Shown piece by piece: positions 17,632 to 26,999 of a stretch of 64,000 nt of DNA. Source of the stretch: Luteimonas rhizosphaerae (GTDB taxonomy: Bacteria; Pseudomonadota; Gammaproteobacteria; Xanthomonadales; Xanthomonadaceae); contig NZ_NRQR01000004.1 in the NCBI RefSeq assembly GCF_002849595.1, positions 62,001-126,000 on the forward strand, written 5' to 3'. Each line of letters starts with the position of its first letter. Positions within the stretch are counted from its first letter, which is position 1. The notes below the pieces were generated by a model. It was not told where the DNA came from. It searched no databases and saw nothing but the letters and a program-made list of their open reading frames with translations. Position numbers and translations under genes: made by a program.

Positions 17632-18705
17632 TCAATGCGCCAGGCGCACGCGGTCGCGACCGTCGCGCTTGGCCTGGTAGAGCGCGGCATCCGCGCGCGC
17701 GAACAGGCCGGTGGCATCCTCGCCCGCACGCAAGGCGGCGACGCCGATGCTGACCGTCACGGGCAGGCCGGTCGGCGCCAGCGCCACCGCTTCGCGCAGG
17801 TGCTCGCAGTGCAGCGCGGCCGCGGCGTCGGTGAGGCCCGCGAGCAGCAACACGAACTCCTCGCCGCCATAGCGCGCGACCCGGCCGCGCGCCGCGCCGG
17901 CATCCTGCTTCAGCAGTGCGCCCAGCGCCTGCAGCACGCGATCGCCTTCGGCATGGCCATGCAGGTCGTTGATCGTCTTGAAGTGGTCGATGTCGACCAC
18001 CGCGATCGCGAGCGGCGTGCCGTCCCGGGTCGCGGCGTCGATGGCCGCGTCCACCGCCTGCGCGAACGCGCGCCGGTTCGACAGTCCGGTCAGCGGATCG
18101 GTCATCGACTGCTCGGTCAGGTCCGCGTTCTGCGATTCGAGTTCCTGCTGGTAATGCAGCAACTGCTGCTCGTACCAGCCGCGCTCCTCGATCTGCAGGC
18201 GCAACTCGCCGCTGACGCGCTGCAGCTCCATCAACCGCGAGGCCTGCCGCGACAGCGCCTCCAGCGCGGCGCGCTGGTCCGGCGCCAGATCGCGCGGGCG
18301 GTCGTCGACGACGCAGAACGTGCCCATCGGCAGGCCGTTAGTCGCCAGCAGCGGCGCGCCGGCATAGAAGCGCACGTGCGGCGTACCGCTGACCATCGGA
18401 TTGTCGCGGAAGCGCGGATCCTCGGTCGCGTCGCGGACCACCATCGTCTCCTGCGGCTGCAGGATGGCGTGGGCGCAGAACGCGGTGTCGCGCGCCCCTT
18501 CCCGGTCGTCGAGGCCGAGCTTGGCCTTGAACCACTGCCGCTCGTGGTCGATCAGCGTGACCACGGCGATCGGCACGTCGCAGATCGCGGCCGCGATCGC
18601 TACCAGGTCGTCGAACGCCGCTTCGGGTGGGGTGTCGAGGATCCGGTAGGCATCGAGCGTCGCCTGTCGCAGGACCTCGTTGTCGGGAACGCCGGGGCGG
18701 ATCAC
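17632..18705 (-). CDS. GAF-GGDEF diguanylate cyclase
   Basis: A 357-residue predicted diguanylate cyclase. An N-terminal GAF domain (about residues 25-160, with FCAHAILQPQETMVVRDATEDPRF) is followed by a coiled linker (residues 165-195) and a GGDEF domain. The active loop is RYGGEEFVLLLAG, with upstream DPLTGLSNRRAF and VDIDHFKTINDLHGH substrate and metal motifs intact. No transmembrane segment is seen, so it is cytosolic. The GTG start at 18705 puts IRPGVPDNEVLR at the N-terminus, as in related GAF-GGDEF proteins, with AGGCGA upstream. The frame continues further upstream without a convincing start. The GAF ligand is unknown. Confidence 0.85.
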   Translation of the reverse strand: MIRPGVPDNEVLRQATLDAYRILDTPPEAAFDDLVAIAAAICDVPIAVVTLIDHERQWFKAKLGLDDREGARDTAFCAHAILQPQETMVVRDATEDPRFRDNPMVSGTPHVRFYAGAPLLATNGLPMGTFCVVDDRPRDLAPDQRAALEALSRQASRLMELQRVSGELRLQIEERGWYEQQLLHYQQELESQNADLTEQSMTDPLTGLSNRRAFAQAVDAAIDAATRDGTPLAIAVVDIDHFKTINDLHGHAEGDRVLQALGALLKQDAGAARGRVARYGGEEFVLLLAGLTDAAAALHCEHLREAVALAPTGLPVTVSIGVAALRAGEDATGLFARADAALYQAKRDGRDRVRLAH

Positions 18706-18973
18706 GCGGCGTCGCCTGGGCACGGGAACGAGCGTGGAAATGCGGGCATGCAGTAGGTCTCCAGAATGCGTAGGACTTACCTTACCCGACGCTTCCGGGG
18801 CGTATCGGATCACCTCCTGAACCGGCGGACCGGCGCAGACCCGCGTGGGTGACGCGTTGCGTGGTGAACCGCGCTGCTGCCCGCACCAGGCGACCGGGCC
18901 GCACGCAGGGTCGCGGACGCTGACGACACCGGTGCGATAATCGCGCCCCTCGTCGTTTCCACGGTTGTCCGCC

Positions 18974-19204
18974 ATGCCCGCACCGGTGCCTTTCCTGCTC
19001 GAAGCCGAGCACGTCGAACTCAACCAGCTGCTGAAGCTGGCCGGCCTGTGCGACAGCGGCGGCGCCGGCAAGGCGCTGGTCGCCAGCGGCGCGGTGCGGG
19101 TCGACGGCGCGGTGGAGCTGCGCAAGACCGCGAAGATCCGCGCGGGCCAGCGGGTCGCGTTCGACGGCCACGAGATCCACGTGGTCGCCGGCGACGCGGC
19201 CTGA
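18974..19204 (+). CDS. S4-domain RNA-binding protein (YbcJ-like)
   Basis: A 76-residue single S4 domain, near the length of E. coli YbcJ (70). The S4 core is LNQLLKLAGLCDSGGAGKALVASG followed by VRVDGAVELRKTAKIRAGQRVAF. It probably binds structured RNA, perhaps in ribosome metabolism. The ATG at 18974 is preferred over an in-frame TTG nine bases earlier. It is monocistronic and is followed by a hairpin shared with the convergent gene. Confidence 0.85.
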   Translation: MPAPVPFLLEAEHVELNQLLKLAGLCDSGGAGKALVASGAVRVDGAVELRKTAKIRAGQRVAFDGHEIHVVAGDAA

Positions 19205-19236
19205 TCCACGGGTCGCGGCGGCACGGGCCGGACACG

Positions 19237-19262
19237 ACGACGGCGCCTCGCGGCGCCGTCGT
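19237..19262. terminator. Bidirectional hairpin between convergent genes
   Basis: A perfect 11-bp stem ACGACGGCGCC with its complement around a TCGC tetraloop. It lies between the S4 gene stop and the DUF4019 gene stop. There is no good T tract on either side, so its efficiency is uncertain. Confidence 0.5.
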
Positions 19263-19283
19263 GCGTTGTTGCGCTGGCGGGGA

Positions 19284-19796
19284 TCAGCGGACGCTGTAGC
19301 CCGACACGCGCCAGGTCCGGTCGGGATCGAAGCGGAACGACACCAGCTCGCGGATCGGCGCCTCCTGGTTCGCGAACTTCGTCGGCGACCCGACGTTGAT
19401 GTAGATGCCCTCCGGCACTTCCTGGCCGGCGCCGAACTGCGAGCGGCTGACGACCGGCTGGCTGCGCTGGGTCGCCGCGCCGAGGCGGTTGCGGTCGATG
19501 TTGATCTGGCGGACGAATTCGTCACGCGTGACCGACGTCTTCATCGCGTCCGAGGCGCCGTCCCAGACTTCGCCCGCGCGGTTGCCGTCGATCATCTGCA
19601 TCACCTGCAGCGCGGCCTCGCCCATTTCCTGGTCCTGGCGCGCGATCTGGGCGGTCTGCTCCGGCGTCAACGCCGCCTGCTGCGGCGCGGCGGCCTGCGG
19701 CGCGGCCGGCGCCGGCGCGGCGGGCGGTTGTTGTGCGGCCACGGCCCCGCAGGCGGCGACGAGCACGGCGGATACAGCCAGACGAAGGGTATTCAT
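19284..19796 (-). CDS. Exported DUF4019-type protein
   Basis: A 170-residue protein with a signal peptide (MNTLRLAVSAVLVAACGAVAAQ) and a low-complexity Pro/Ala/Gln linker (about residues 22-45). A compact domain follows with the DUF4019 pattern: ALQVMQMIDGNRAGEVWDGASDAMK, then residues around RLGAATQRS and VSRSQFG, ending FDPDRTWRVSGYSVR. LVAAC could also act as a lipobox, but the AAQ cleavage site fits as well. The ATG at 19796 has AGGAA nine bases upstream. Function is unknown. It diverges from the lemA gene. Confidence 0.72.
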   Translation of the reverse strand: MNTLRLAVSAVLVAACGAVAAQQPPAAPAPAAPQAAAPQQAALTPEQTAQIARQDQEMGEAALQVMQMIDGNRAGEVWDGASDAMKTSVTRDEFVRQINIDRNRLGAATQRSQPVVSRSQFGAGQEVPEGIYINVGSPTKFANQEAPIRELVSFRFDPDRTWRVSGYSVR

Positions 19797-19955
19797 AATC
19801 GTGACGTTCCTCGCGGTACGGGTGTGATTGGGTCGAGTGTACCGCCCGCCGGAACCGCGGCAAGTCGTGTCACCGCAATCTGGGTATCCTCCGGAATCCA
19901 CCGCGATCGAGTCGCCCGTGCCGTCTTTCCGCCCTGTCGCAGCCCCCGTTTCCCG

Positions 19956-20513
19956 ATGACTGCCGGCCTCGTCGTCGCCGCGTGTCTGGGCGTGCTGCTG
20001 GTCTGGGGCGTGGTCGTCTTCAATCGCCTGGTGCGCCTTCGCAACCAGGTCCGCACCGCATGGGCGGACATCGACGTGCAGCTGATGCGGCGGCACGACC
20101 TGGTACCGCCGCTCGTCTCCGCGGTGCAGGCGTATGCCGGCCACGAGCGCGCGACGCTCGAGGGCGTCACCGACCTGCGCGCACGCGCCCTGATGACCCG
20201 CGAGCCGACCGCGCTGGGCGATCTGGAGACCGCGCTCGGGCAGGGCCTCGACCGCCTGCTCGCGCTGCGCGAGGCCTATCCGGACCTGCGCGCCAGCGCC
20301 AACTTCCTGCAGCTGCAGCGCGATCTGGTCGATGTCGAGGCGCAACTGCAGTACGCGCGGCGCTTCTACAACGGCGCGGTGCGCGACCTCAACGATGCGG
20401 TGCAGCGCGTGCCCGACCTGCTGGTCGCGCGCGTCGCCGGCATCCGCGCCGCCGGGTTCTTCCAGGCCGGCGAAGGCGCACGCGACGCGATCGCCATCGG
20501 CGCGCTCCCATGA
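19956..20513 (+). CDS. lemA: LemA-family membrane protein
   Basis: A 185-residue LemA family protein: one N-terminal transmembrane helix (residues 5-24), then a helical domain with the family core NRLVRLRNQVRTAWADIDVQ and RRHDLVPPLV, and FYNGAVRDLNDAVQRVP near the end. LemA proteins are widespread and poorly understood; they often accompany membrane proteins of the DUF2207 or TPM type. Its stop overlaps the next start (ATGA), so the two products are probably made together and may form a complex. Confidence 0.87.
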   Translation: MTAGLVVAACLGVLLVWGVVVFNRLVRLRNQVRTAWADIDVQLMRRHDLVPPLVSAVQAYAGHERATLEGVTDLRARALMTREPTALGDLETALGQGLDRLLALREAYPDLRASANFLQLQRDLVDVEAQLQYARRFYNGAVRDLNDAVQRVPDLLVARVAGIRAAGFFQAGEGARDAIAIGALP

Positions 20514-22237
20514 CGGCGCGCAGCGCGGCACCGGGCCTGCGTCATCGCCTGGGCGTGCGCTGCGGCGCGGCGCTGGTGCTGCTGCTCGCGTTCGGCATGG
20601 CGCCGGCATCGGAACGCATCCTGGCCCACGACATCGACATCCGGGTGCTCGACGACGGCCGCCTCGACGTCACCGAGCGGCTCCACGTCCGCGCCGAGGG
20701 CCGCCGGATCCGCCACGGCATCGTCCGCGACATTCCCACGCACGGCGTCGACCGCCACGGCGCGCGCATCACCGGCGGATTCGCCATGGGCGACGTGCAG
20801 CGCGACGGCCACGTCGAGCCCTGGCGGCTGGAGCGGCACGCGGGCGGCGTCCGCGTCCACATCGGCGATACCGGCTTCCTGCCGCTGCCGTCGGAACCGG
20901 TCTACACGCTGCGCTACCGCACCACGCGGCAGATCGGATTCGGGCTCGACGGCGACGCGCTGGACTGGACCGTGATCGGTCCGGACCACCCGTTGCCGGT
21001 CGATCGCGCCCGCGTGCGCGTGACCCTGCCGGCCGCCGTCCCCGTCGCCCGCCTGCAGGCCGATGGCGTCACCGGCAACGCGGGCCGCGATGTCCAGGTC
21101 GCGCTGTCTGCGAGCGGCAGCGCGACCTGGACGACGACGCGCGCGCTCGTGCCCGGCGAGGCGCTGGCGATCCGGCTGGCCTTCCCCCGCGGTCTCGTCG
21201 CCCCGCCCTCGCGTGCGCAGACCGCGCGCTGGTGGCTGCAGGATCACCTCGGGCCGCTGCTGGCCGGCGCCGGACTGCTGGTGCTGCTGGCCTACTGCGC
21301 GCTCCGCTGGCGCCGGCTCGGCCGCGATGTCGAGGCCGGTGCGCCCGAGGCGCGGCCGCAACCGCCGCCGGGGCTGTCGCCGGGCGGCCTGCGGTACATC
21401 CGGCGGCGCCGCTACGACATCCGCTGCGCCACCTCGGACCTGCTGGCCAGCGCCGTCGACGATCATGTGCACCTGCGCCGCGAACGCGACGGGCGGGACA
21501 CCGGCTGGCGCGTCACCCGGACCCGCGCCGGCGCGCACACGCTGCCGACGATGGAACAGCGTGCGCTGCTGGCCTCGCTGTTGCCGGACGACCGGGACAC
21601 GCTGACGCTGGATCCGTCCGACGCCGCCCGCGTGCGCCAGGCGCTGCAGGCCCACCACACCGCGCTGCGGCGCCGCTTCCAGCCGGCGATGTTCCGCCCC
21701 AACGGCGCCAGCATCCTGATCGCGCTGGCCATCGCCCTGGTCAGCGGCAGCGCCGCCATCGCGGTCGCCGCCGGCAGCGCTATGCTGCTGGCGACACTCG
21801 GCCTCGTCACGCTGATGTTGCCGGTGCTGCTGGTGTTCGCCGCGCTGGTCAAGACGCCGACCGACGCGGGACGCGCGATGCTCGGCGAGATCGAGGGCCT
21901 GCGCCGTCATCTGGTCGCGAGCGGCCGCGTGACGCGCGACGCCGCGCCGGCGCTCGACGCCGCGCGCTACGCGTTCCTGTTGCCGTATGCGGTGGCGCTG
22001 GAGGTCGAGGACGCGTGGACCCGGCAGTTCCGCGCCGCGGTGGGCGATGCCGAAGCGACCCGCGCCGTCGACGCCCTGCCCTGGTACACCGGGATCGCCG
22101 TGACCGACCTGGGCCGCTTCAGCCGCTCGATGGGCAGCAGCCTGGCAGCGCGCCTCGCGGCGGCGTCGACCCCGCCGGGTCGCCGCGGCCCACCGCAACC
22201 GGATCCGTCGGCCGCAGGCGACGTCACGGATCGCTGA
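20510..22237 (+). CDS. DUF2207 domain membrane protein
   Basis: A 575-residue protein with a signal peptide and a large extracytoplasmic beta-rich DUF2207 domain (about residues 40-245; key text: ILAHDIDIRVLDDGRLDVTE, then RRIRHGIVRDIPT). A transmembrane helix lies near residue 255. The remaining half contains two further helices around residues 405-450 and a cytoplasmic or peripheral segment ending in a Pro-rich tail. It forms a two-gene operon with lemA. The pairing recurs in other genomes, but no biochemical role is established for DUF2207. Confidence 0.85.
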   Translation: MTARSAAPGLRHRLGVRCGAALVLLLAFGMAPASERILAHDIDIRVLDDGRLDVTERLHVRAEGRRIRHGIVRDIPTHGVDRHGARITGGFAMGDVQRDGHVEPWRLERHAGGVRVHIGDTGFLPLPSEPVYTLRYRTTRQIGFGLDGDALDWTVIGPDHPLPVDRARVRVTLPAAVPVARLQADGVTGNAGRDVQVALSASGSATWTTTRALVPGEALAIRLAFPRGLVAPPSRAQTARWWLQDHLGPLLAGAGLLVLLAYCALRWRRLGRDVEAGAPEARPQPPPGLSPGGLRYIRRRRYDIRCATSDLLASAVDDHVHLRRERDGRDTGWRVTRTRAGAHTLPTMEQRALLASLLPDDRDTLTLDPSDAARVRQALQAHHTALRRRFQPAMFRPNGASILIALAIALVSGSAAIAVAAGSAMLLATLGLVTLMLPVLLVFAALVKTPTDAGRAMLGEIEGLRRHLVASGRVTRDAAPALDAARYAFLLPYAVALEVEDAWTRQFRAAVGDAEATRAVDALPWYTGIAVTDLGRFSRSMGSSLAARLAAASTPPGRRGPPQPDPSAAGDVTDR

Positions 22238-22263
22238 GGCGCCTCGCGCGGCGCCCCGTCGGA

Positions 22264-22722
22264 TCACTCGACGCAAGGTGCCAGATAGCGCGCGCCAGGA
22301 CCGTCGCGTCCGGCGGCGTCGTCCGGGTTGCGCAGCGGGCACGCGGCCAGCGACAGGCAGCCACAACCGATGCAGCCGTCGAGCTGGTCGCGCAGCGTCG
22401 TCAGCTGGGCGATGCGCGCGTCGAGCTCGCCGCGCCAGCGTCGCGACAGCCGTGTCCAGTCGGCCTGGGTCGGCGTGCGCGCATCGGGCAGCGTGTCCAG
22501 CGCGTCGCGGATCGACGCCAGCGGGATGCCGGCACGCTGCGCGACCTTGATCACCGCGACCCGGCGCAGCACGTCGCGGCCGTAGCGGCGCTGGTTGCCG
22601 GCGTTGCGCCAGCCGTGGATCAGGCCCTCGCGCTCGTAGAAATGCAGCGCCGACACGGCGACGCCGCTGCGGGCGGCGAGGTCGCCGACCGACAGCGGAT
22701 GGAGCGACGGGGACGTGGCCAT
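22264..22722 (-). CDS. soxR: Redox-sensitive transcriptional activator SoxR
   Basis: A 152-residue MerR-family regulator. The winged-helix region [25 protein letters not shown] is followed by a dimerisation helix and the [2Fe-2S] cluster motif [12 protein letters not shown], whose four Cys spacing (CX2CXCX5C) defines SoxR. It senses redox-active compounds and superoxide by cluster oxidation. A perfect operator lies 14 bp upstream in front of the divergent oxidoreductase gene. That operator could also autoregulate soxR. As in most non-enteric bacteria, there is no soxS next to it. Confidence 0.95.
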   Translation of the reverse strand: MATSPSLHPLSVGDLAARSGVAVSALHFYEREGLIHGWRNAGNQRRYGRDVLRRVAVIKVAQRAGIPLASIRDALDTLPDARTPTQADWTRLSRRWRGELDARIAQLTTLRDQLDGCIGCGCLSLAACPLRNPDDAAGRDGPGARYLAPCVE

Positions 22723-22733
22723 GCAGGCGCCTC

Positions 22734-22764
22734 TTGACCTCAACAATTGTTGAGGTTCTACCCT
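22734..22764 (+). promoter_or_regulatory. SoxR-dependent promoter with perfect 20-bp operator
   Basis: TTGACC (22734-22739) and TACCCT (22759-22764) are separated by 19 bp, the over-long spacing used by MerR-type activators. Between them lies a perfect palindrome, ACCTCAACAATTGTTGAGGT (22737-22756), matching the SoxR operator pattern CCTCAA-n-TTGAGG. The downstream start codon is at 22807. Confidence 0.93.
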
Positions 22765-22806
22765 GACTGCCGTCGCCGCACAAGCGCGCGCCCTGCCGGA
22801 GCGTCC

Positions 22807-23823
22807 ATGTCCACCGCACTGCCTGCCGTCCGCCCCTTCCGCCTGCCCGCCGACACCGCCCCCGAGACGATGCAGGCGATGGGCTTCAGTCGCTTCGGTG
22901 GCCCCGACGTGCTGGGGCCGATCGAACTGCCGGTGCCGCGCGCCGGTCCGGGCCAGGTGCTGATCCGCGTGCTCGCTGCCGGCGTCGGCCACTGGGACGT
23001 GCTCGAGCGCGAAGGCGTGTTCGCCGCGCGCAGTGGCCAGCCGCTGTTGATTCCGCACGTGCCCGGCTCCGAAGGCGCCGGCACCGTGGTCGAGGTCGGC
23101 GAGGGCGTGACCGCGTTCCGCGAAGGCGACCGGGTCTGTGGCCTGGTGCCGCTGCGCGCGCCGAAGGCCGGCTTCCACGCGCAGTTCGTCGTCCTCGAGG
23201 CGGATCACGTCTGGCAGATCCCGGCGCGCCTGACCCTGCCGCAGGCCGCGGCGATGCCGGTCGACGCCGCGCTGGCGATGCGCGGCGTCACCGACGTGCT
23301 GGGCATCGGCTCGGACCGGTCGCTGCTGGTGTTCGGCGCAAGCGGCGGCATCGGCCACATCGCGCTGCAGTTCGCACGCCAGCGCGGCGCGCGCGTGCTC
23401 GCCGTGGCCTCCGGCGCCGACGGCCAGGCGTTGTGCGAGCAGCTGGGCGCGGACATGGCGATCGACGGGCGCCGGCACAATCTCGCCGCGGCGCTGCGCA
23501 TCTTCGCCCCGGACGGACTCGATGCCGCGTTGCTGACGGCAAGCGAGCCGGCGCTGGCCCGCACCATCGTCGGGGCCCTGAAGCGCGACGGCCGCATCGC
23601 CTGGCCGCAGGGCGTCGCGCCGCCGCCGACGCGCGACGGCATCGTCGCGAACGCGATCGGCACCCGGCACGATGCGGCGCTGATGCGCGCGGTCTGTCGC
23701 GCGATCCACGTCGGGCCGTTCCATCTGCGGGTGTCGCACCGGTTTCCGCTGGCGCGCCTGGCCGATGCCCAGCAGGCGCTGGCCGCGCACCACCTGGGAC
23801 GCATCGTCGTCGACGTGCCCTGA
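22807..23823 (+). CDS. NAD(P)H-dependent quinone oxidoreductase-like MDR protein
   Basis: A 338-residue zinc-independent medium-chain dehydrogenase/reductase of the quinone oxidoreductase group. Visible: [19 protein letters not shown] (residues 80-98), a Rossmann motif [23 protein letters not shown], and no structural-zinc cysteine cluster. It sits directly behind a SoxR promoter, so it is probably induced by redox cyclers and may detoxify quinones. The long N-terminus before MQAMGF is slightly unusual. An ABC exporter gene follows after 130 nt on the same strand. Confidence 0.85.
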   Translation: MSTALPAVRPFRLPADTAPETMQAMGFSRFGGPDVLGPIELPVPRAGPGQVLIRVLAAGVGHWDVLEREGVFAARSGQPLLIPHVPGSEGAGTVVEVGEGVTAFREGDRVCGLVPLRAPKAGFHAQFVVLEADHVWQIPARLTLPQAAAMPVDAALAMRGVTDVLGIGSDRSLLVFGASGGIGHIALQFARQRGARVLAVASGADGQALCEQLGADMAIDGRRHNLAAALRIFAPDGLDAALLTASEPALARTIVGALKRDGRIAWPQGVAPPPTRDGIVANAIGTRHDAALMRAVCRAIHVGPFHLRVSHRFPLARLADAQQALAAHHLGRIVVDVP

Positions 23824-23953
23824 CACGGCGCGACAAGCACCGCGGCGATCCCGGACAATGGGGCACCGCCGCGCCCGCCGCGCACCTCATTCCTCGAGCA
23901 CGCTCCGGCTGCCGCCACGCGCAGCCGATCGTGCCCATCCGACTGGACCCCCC

Positions 23954-25816
23954 ATGTTCCGCTGGTTCGAACGCCGCATCGCCCCCTTCCCGCCCGCCGC
24001 GCCGACGCAACCGCCGACGACGCTGTTCGCGTTCTGCATGCATTACGTCCGCGGCAGCGGCCACTGGCTGCTGCTGATGGCGCTGGCCACCGCGGCGATC
24101 GCGATCGCCGAAGTGGTGCTCTACGCCTACGTCGGCTCGCTCGTCGACCGGCTCGGCGCGAGCACGCCGGAGACCTTCCTCGATGGCGAACGCGGCCGGC
24201 TGCTGGCGATGGCGCTGCTGGTGCTGGTCGGCCTGCCGGCGCTGACGCTGTTCAGTTCGCTGGTGATCCACCAGACCCTGCTCGGCAATTTCCCGATGCG
24301 GATCCGCTGGAACGTGCACCGCTACCTGCTGCGGCAATCGATGTCGTATTTCCAGGAAGAGTTCGCCGGGCGCATCGCCACCAAGCTGATGCAGACCTCG
24401 CTGGCGGTCCGCGAAACCGTCATCAAGCTGCTCGACGTCGGCAACTACGTGCTGGTCTACCTGACCGGCGCGCTGGTCGTCGCCGCGGCCGCGGACTGGC
24501 GGATGATGCTGCCCTTCCTCGGCTGGGTGGCCGGCTACGCGCTGCTGATGTGGCGTTTCGTGCCGCAGATCAGCCGCATCTCCGAACGCCAGGCCGACGC
24601 CCGTGCGGTGATGACCGGCCGCATCGTCGACAGCTACACCAACATCGCGACGGTCAAGCTGTTCTCGCATTCGCAGCGCGAGCAGGCCTATGCACGCGAG
24701 GCGATGGACGGCTTCCTCGACACCGTGCACCGGCAGATGCGCCTGGTCACGGTGATCAACGTCTGCAACTACACGCTCAACATGCTGCTGCTGTTCTCGG
24801 TGACCGCACTGGGCCTGTGGCTGTGGCACGGCGACATCATCACCGCCGGGTCGATCGCGGTCGCGGTGGCGCTGGCGCTGCGCATGCTCGGCATGTCGCA
24901 GTGGATCATGTGGGAGCTGTCGGCGCTGTTCGAGAACATCGGCACCGTGCGCGACGGCATCAACTCGATCTCGCTGGCGCCGACCGTCGACGACGACAGC
25001 GGCGCGCCGCCGCTGGGCCGCATCGCCGGCGACATCCGCTTCGAGCACGTCGACTTCCACTACGGCCAGAAGCGCAGCGTCATCGAGGACCTCAACCTGC
25101 ACGTGCGGCCGGGCGAGAAGATCGGCCTGGTCGGGCGCTCGGGCGCGGGCAAGTCGACGCTGGTCAACCTGCTGCTGCGCTTCTACGACCGCGAGGCCGG
25201 CACGATCCGCATCGACGGCACGGACATCGCCACGGTGACGCAGGATTCGCTGCGCGCGCAGATCGGCATGGTCACCCAGGACACGTCGCTGCTGCACCGC
25301 TCGGTGCGCGACAACATCCTCTACGGCCGCCCGGACGCGAGCGAGGACGAGATGCTCGACGCCGCGCGCCGGGCCGAAGCGCACGACTTCATCCTCACCC
25401 TCAGCGACGCCAAGGGCCGCACCGGCTACGACGCGCACGTCGGCGAGCGCGGCGTCAAGCTGTCCGGCGGCCAGCGCCAGCGCATCGCGATCGCGCGCGT
25501 GCTGCTGAAGAATGCGCCGATCCTGGTCCTCGACGAGGCGACGTCCGCGCTCGATTCCGAAGCCGAGGCGGCGATCCAGGAAAACCTCTACCGGCTGATG
25601 GCCGGCAAGACGGTCATCGCGATCGCCCACCGGCTGTCGACGATCGCGGCGATGGACCGGCTGATCGTCATGGACCGCGGCCGCATCGTCGAACAGGGCA
25701 CGCACGAGGCGCTGGTCGCCGGCGACGGCGTCTACGCGCAGCTGTGGAAGCGGCAGTCCGGCGGCTTCATCCCCGACGATGTCGTCGATGCGCCCGCGGC
25801 GCCCGGCAACGGCTGA
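23954..25816 (+). CDS. ABC exporter, fused permease-ATPase (MsbA/MDR type)
   Basis: A 620-residue half-transporter. Six transmembrane helices occupy about residues 35-340, including the coupling region RRWNVHRYLLRQSMSYFQEEFAGRI-like text. The nucleotide-binding domain begins near 355 with Walker A GRSGAGKST, Q-loop VTQDTSLLHRSVRDNILYG, signature LSGGQ and Walker B ILVLDEATSALD, then the H-switch AIAHRLSTI. It should act as a homodimer exporting a lipid or hydrophobic compound. It lies 130 nt downstream of the SoxR-controlled oxidoreductase, so it may also respond to redox-active drugs; that is inference. Confidence 0.9.
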   Translation: MFRWFERRIAPFPPAAPTQPPTTLFAFCMHYVRGSGHWLLLMALATAAIAIAEVVLYAYVGSLVDRLGASTPETFLDGERGRLLAMALLVLVGLPALTLFSSLVIHQTLLGNFPMRIRWNVHRYLLRQSMSYFQEEFAGRIATKLMQTSLAVRETVIKLLDVGNYVLVYLTGALVVAAAADWRMMLPFLGWVAGYALLMWRFVPQISRISERQADARAVMTGRIVDSYTNIATVKLFSHSQREQAYAREAMDGFLDTVHRQMRLVTVINVCNYTLNMLLLFSVTALGLWLWHGDIITAGSIAVAVALALRMLGMSQWIMWELSALFENIGTVRDGINSISLAPTVDDDSGAPPLGRIAGDIRFEHVDFHYGQKRSVIEDLNLHVRPGEKIGLVGRSGAGKSTLVNLLLRFYDREAGTIRIDGTDIATVTQDSLRAQIGMVTQDTSLLHRSVRDNILYGRPDASEDEMLDAARRAEAHDFILTLSDAKGRTGYDAHVGERGVKLSGGQRQRIAIARVLLKNAPILVLDEATSALDSEAEAAIQENLYRLMAGKTVIAIAHRLSTIAAMDRLIVMDRGRIVEQGTHEALVAGDGVYAQLWKRQSGGFIPDDVVDAPAAPGNG

Positions 25817-25862
25817 GCCGGCCGCTCAGTCCCGGGCGTCGGCGCGCATCGCATCGGCGCGG

Positions 25863-26999
25863 TCATCCGCACCCGTCGCGTCCGCATGCCTGTCGCGGCG
25901 GCAGGGTATCGAGGCGCAGGCGGCTGGCATTGTCGGCGGCGTCGCCGAGCTCGCCGGCCAGGTCGTATTCCGACAGCGGGCTCTCGACCGGACAGGTCGC
26001 ATCCGGGAAGCCGAACGTGGTGCGCAGCTCCAGGCCGCAGGCGGTCATCGCATCAACCTCGCGGTCGGGCGCGCTGCAGCGGCTGTCGAAGGCGCGTGCG
26101 AAGGCATCGCGGCGGGCGACGAAATCCTCGCCGCACTTGCGCATCAGGCGCAGGCGGTCGAGATCGTCCTGGGCCGGATTGATGCCGTCGAGGCCGTAGA
26201 GCTTGAGTTCGTCGGCGCTGAGGATGCGCAGGCTGCGGTTGGGCACCGCCATCATCATGTCGGCGACCGCGACCGCGGCGCCGTTGCGCTCCAGGTAGTC
26301 GCGGACGCGGCCGTAGACCGCGCGCAGCTCGCGGTTGAGTTCGGCGCGCGTCACCGCGCTGGAACTCATGCGGATGATGCGGTGGATGCCGACGCGACCG
26401 CCGATCAGGCGGTTGTCGCCGCCGGCCAGCACAAACACGCAGGCGCTGTGGCAGACCGCACCTTCGCGCACCCAGATCGTCCAGCCCGACTCGGCGATGA
26501 CGTCGCCGCTGCGGATCGCTTCCTCGACCATGCCGCCGCTCGAATCGATGTCGAGCACGCGCTTGTCGATTGACAGCCCGTCGGCGACCAGCGCCACGCG
26601 CTGCATCAGGTGGGTGAATTCCTGGGTGACGCGACCCTTGAAGCGCAACCGCGCGACGCCGCGTTCGGCGCAGGGCGCGAGCAGCGCGGTCAACGCCTCC
26701 TGCTCCAGCGCCTGGAGCGGCTCGCCGTCGCCCTGGGTCGTGTAGTCGAGTTCGCAGCTGATCGATGCGGCGCCCTCGGTCAGTGCCATGTCGGACCAGT
26801 CCACGGGTTCGACGGCAGGCACGGCCGGCGGCGCGGGGGCGATCCCCATGTCCTCGACCGGCGCCGTGCTGACCGCGCCGCCCTCTTCGGGCGTGTCGAC
26901 CTGCACCGTCTCGACCGGCGCAGCCGTCTCGGGCGCACGCTGGCAAGCGGCGGCCGTGAGGCAGGCGGTCAACAACAGGCACAACTGCCATTTCGACAT
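25863..26999 (-). CDS. ClpP/crotonase-fold serine-protease-like lipoprotein
   Basis: A 378-residue exported protein with a lipobox (LTAAAC, residues 14-19) and an acidic Pro/Ala linker. The following domain is ClpP-like: FKGRVTQEF, then LDIDSSGGMVEEAIRSGDVI (a substrate-binding Gly turn), HSACVFVLAGG with the candidate Ser, and GRVGIHRI with the candidate His. This arrangement matches the ClpP/SppA-like fold found in uncharacterised periplasmic proteins. The C-terminal 130 residues hold several Cys and are not recognised. The ATG at 26999 gives the correct lipoprotein signal. It diverges from a VOC gene. Protease activity is inferred from the dyad. Confidence 0.75.
   Translation of the reverse strand: MSKWQLCLLLTACLTAAACQRAPETAAPVETVQVDTPEEGGAVSTAPVEDMGIAPAPPAVPAVEPVDWSDMALTEGAASISCELDYTTQGDGEPLQALEQEALTALLAPCAERGVARLRFKGRVTQEFTHLMQRVALVADGLSIDKRVLDIDSSGGMVEEAIRSGDVIAESGWTIWVREGAVCHSACVFVLAGGDNRLIGGRVGIHRIIRMSSSAVTRAELNRELRAVYGRVRDYLERNGAAVAVADMMMAVPNRSLRILSADELKLYGLDGINPAQDDLDRLRLMRKCGEDFVARRDAFARAFDSRCSAPDREVDAMTACGLELRTTFGFPDATCPVESPLSEYDLAGELGDAADNASRLRLDTLPPRQACGRDGCG

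Noticed and set aside
15123..17729. An 868-codon minus-strand frame opposite the MFS and EamA genes
   Set aside because: Composition is Arg/Gln/His-biased with no recognisable domain, while the plus strand has clear membrane-protein sequences.
20366..22819. A long minus-strand frame (817 codons) opposite the DUF2207 gene
   Set aside because: The true genes on that side are soxR (short) and plus-strand DUF2207. The frame has no domain and spans two unrelated genes.
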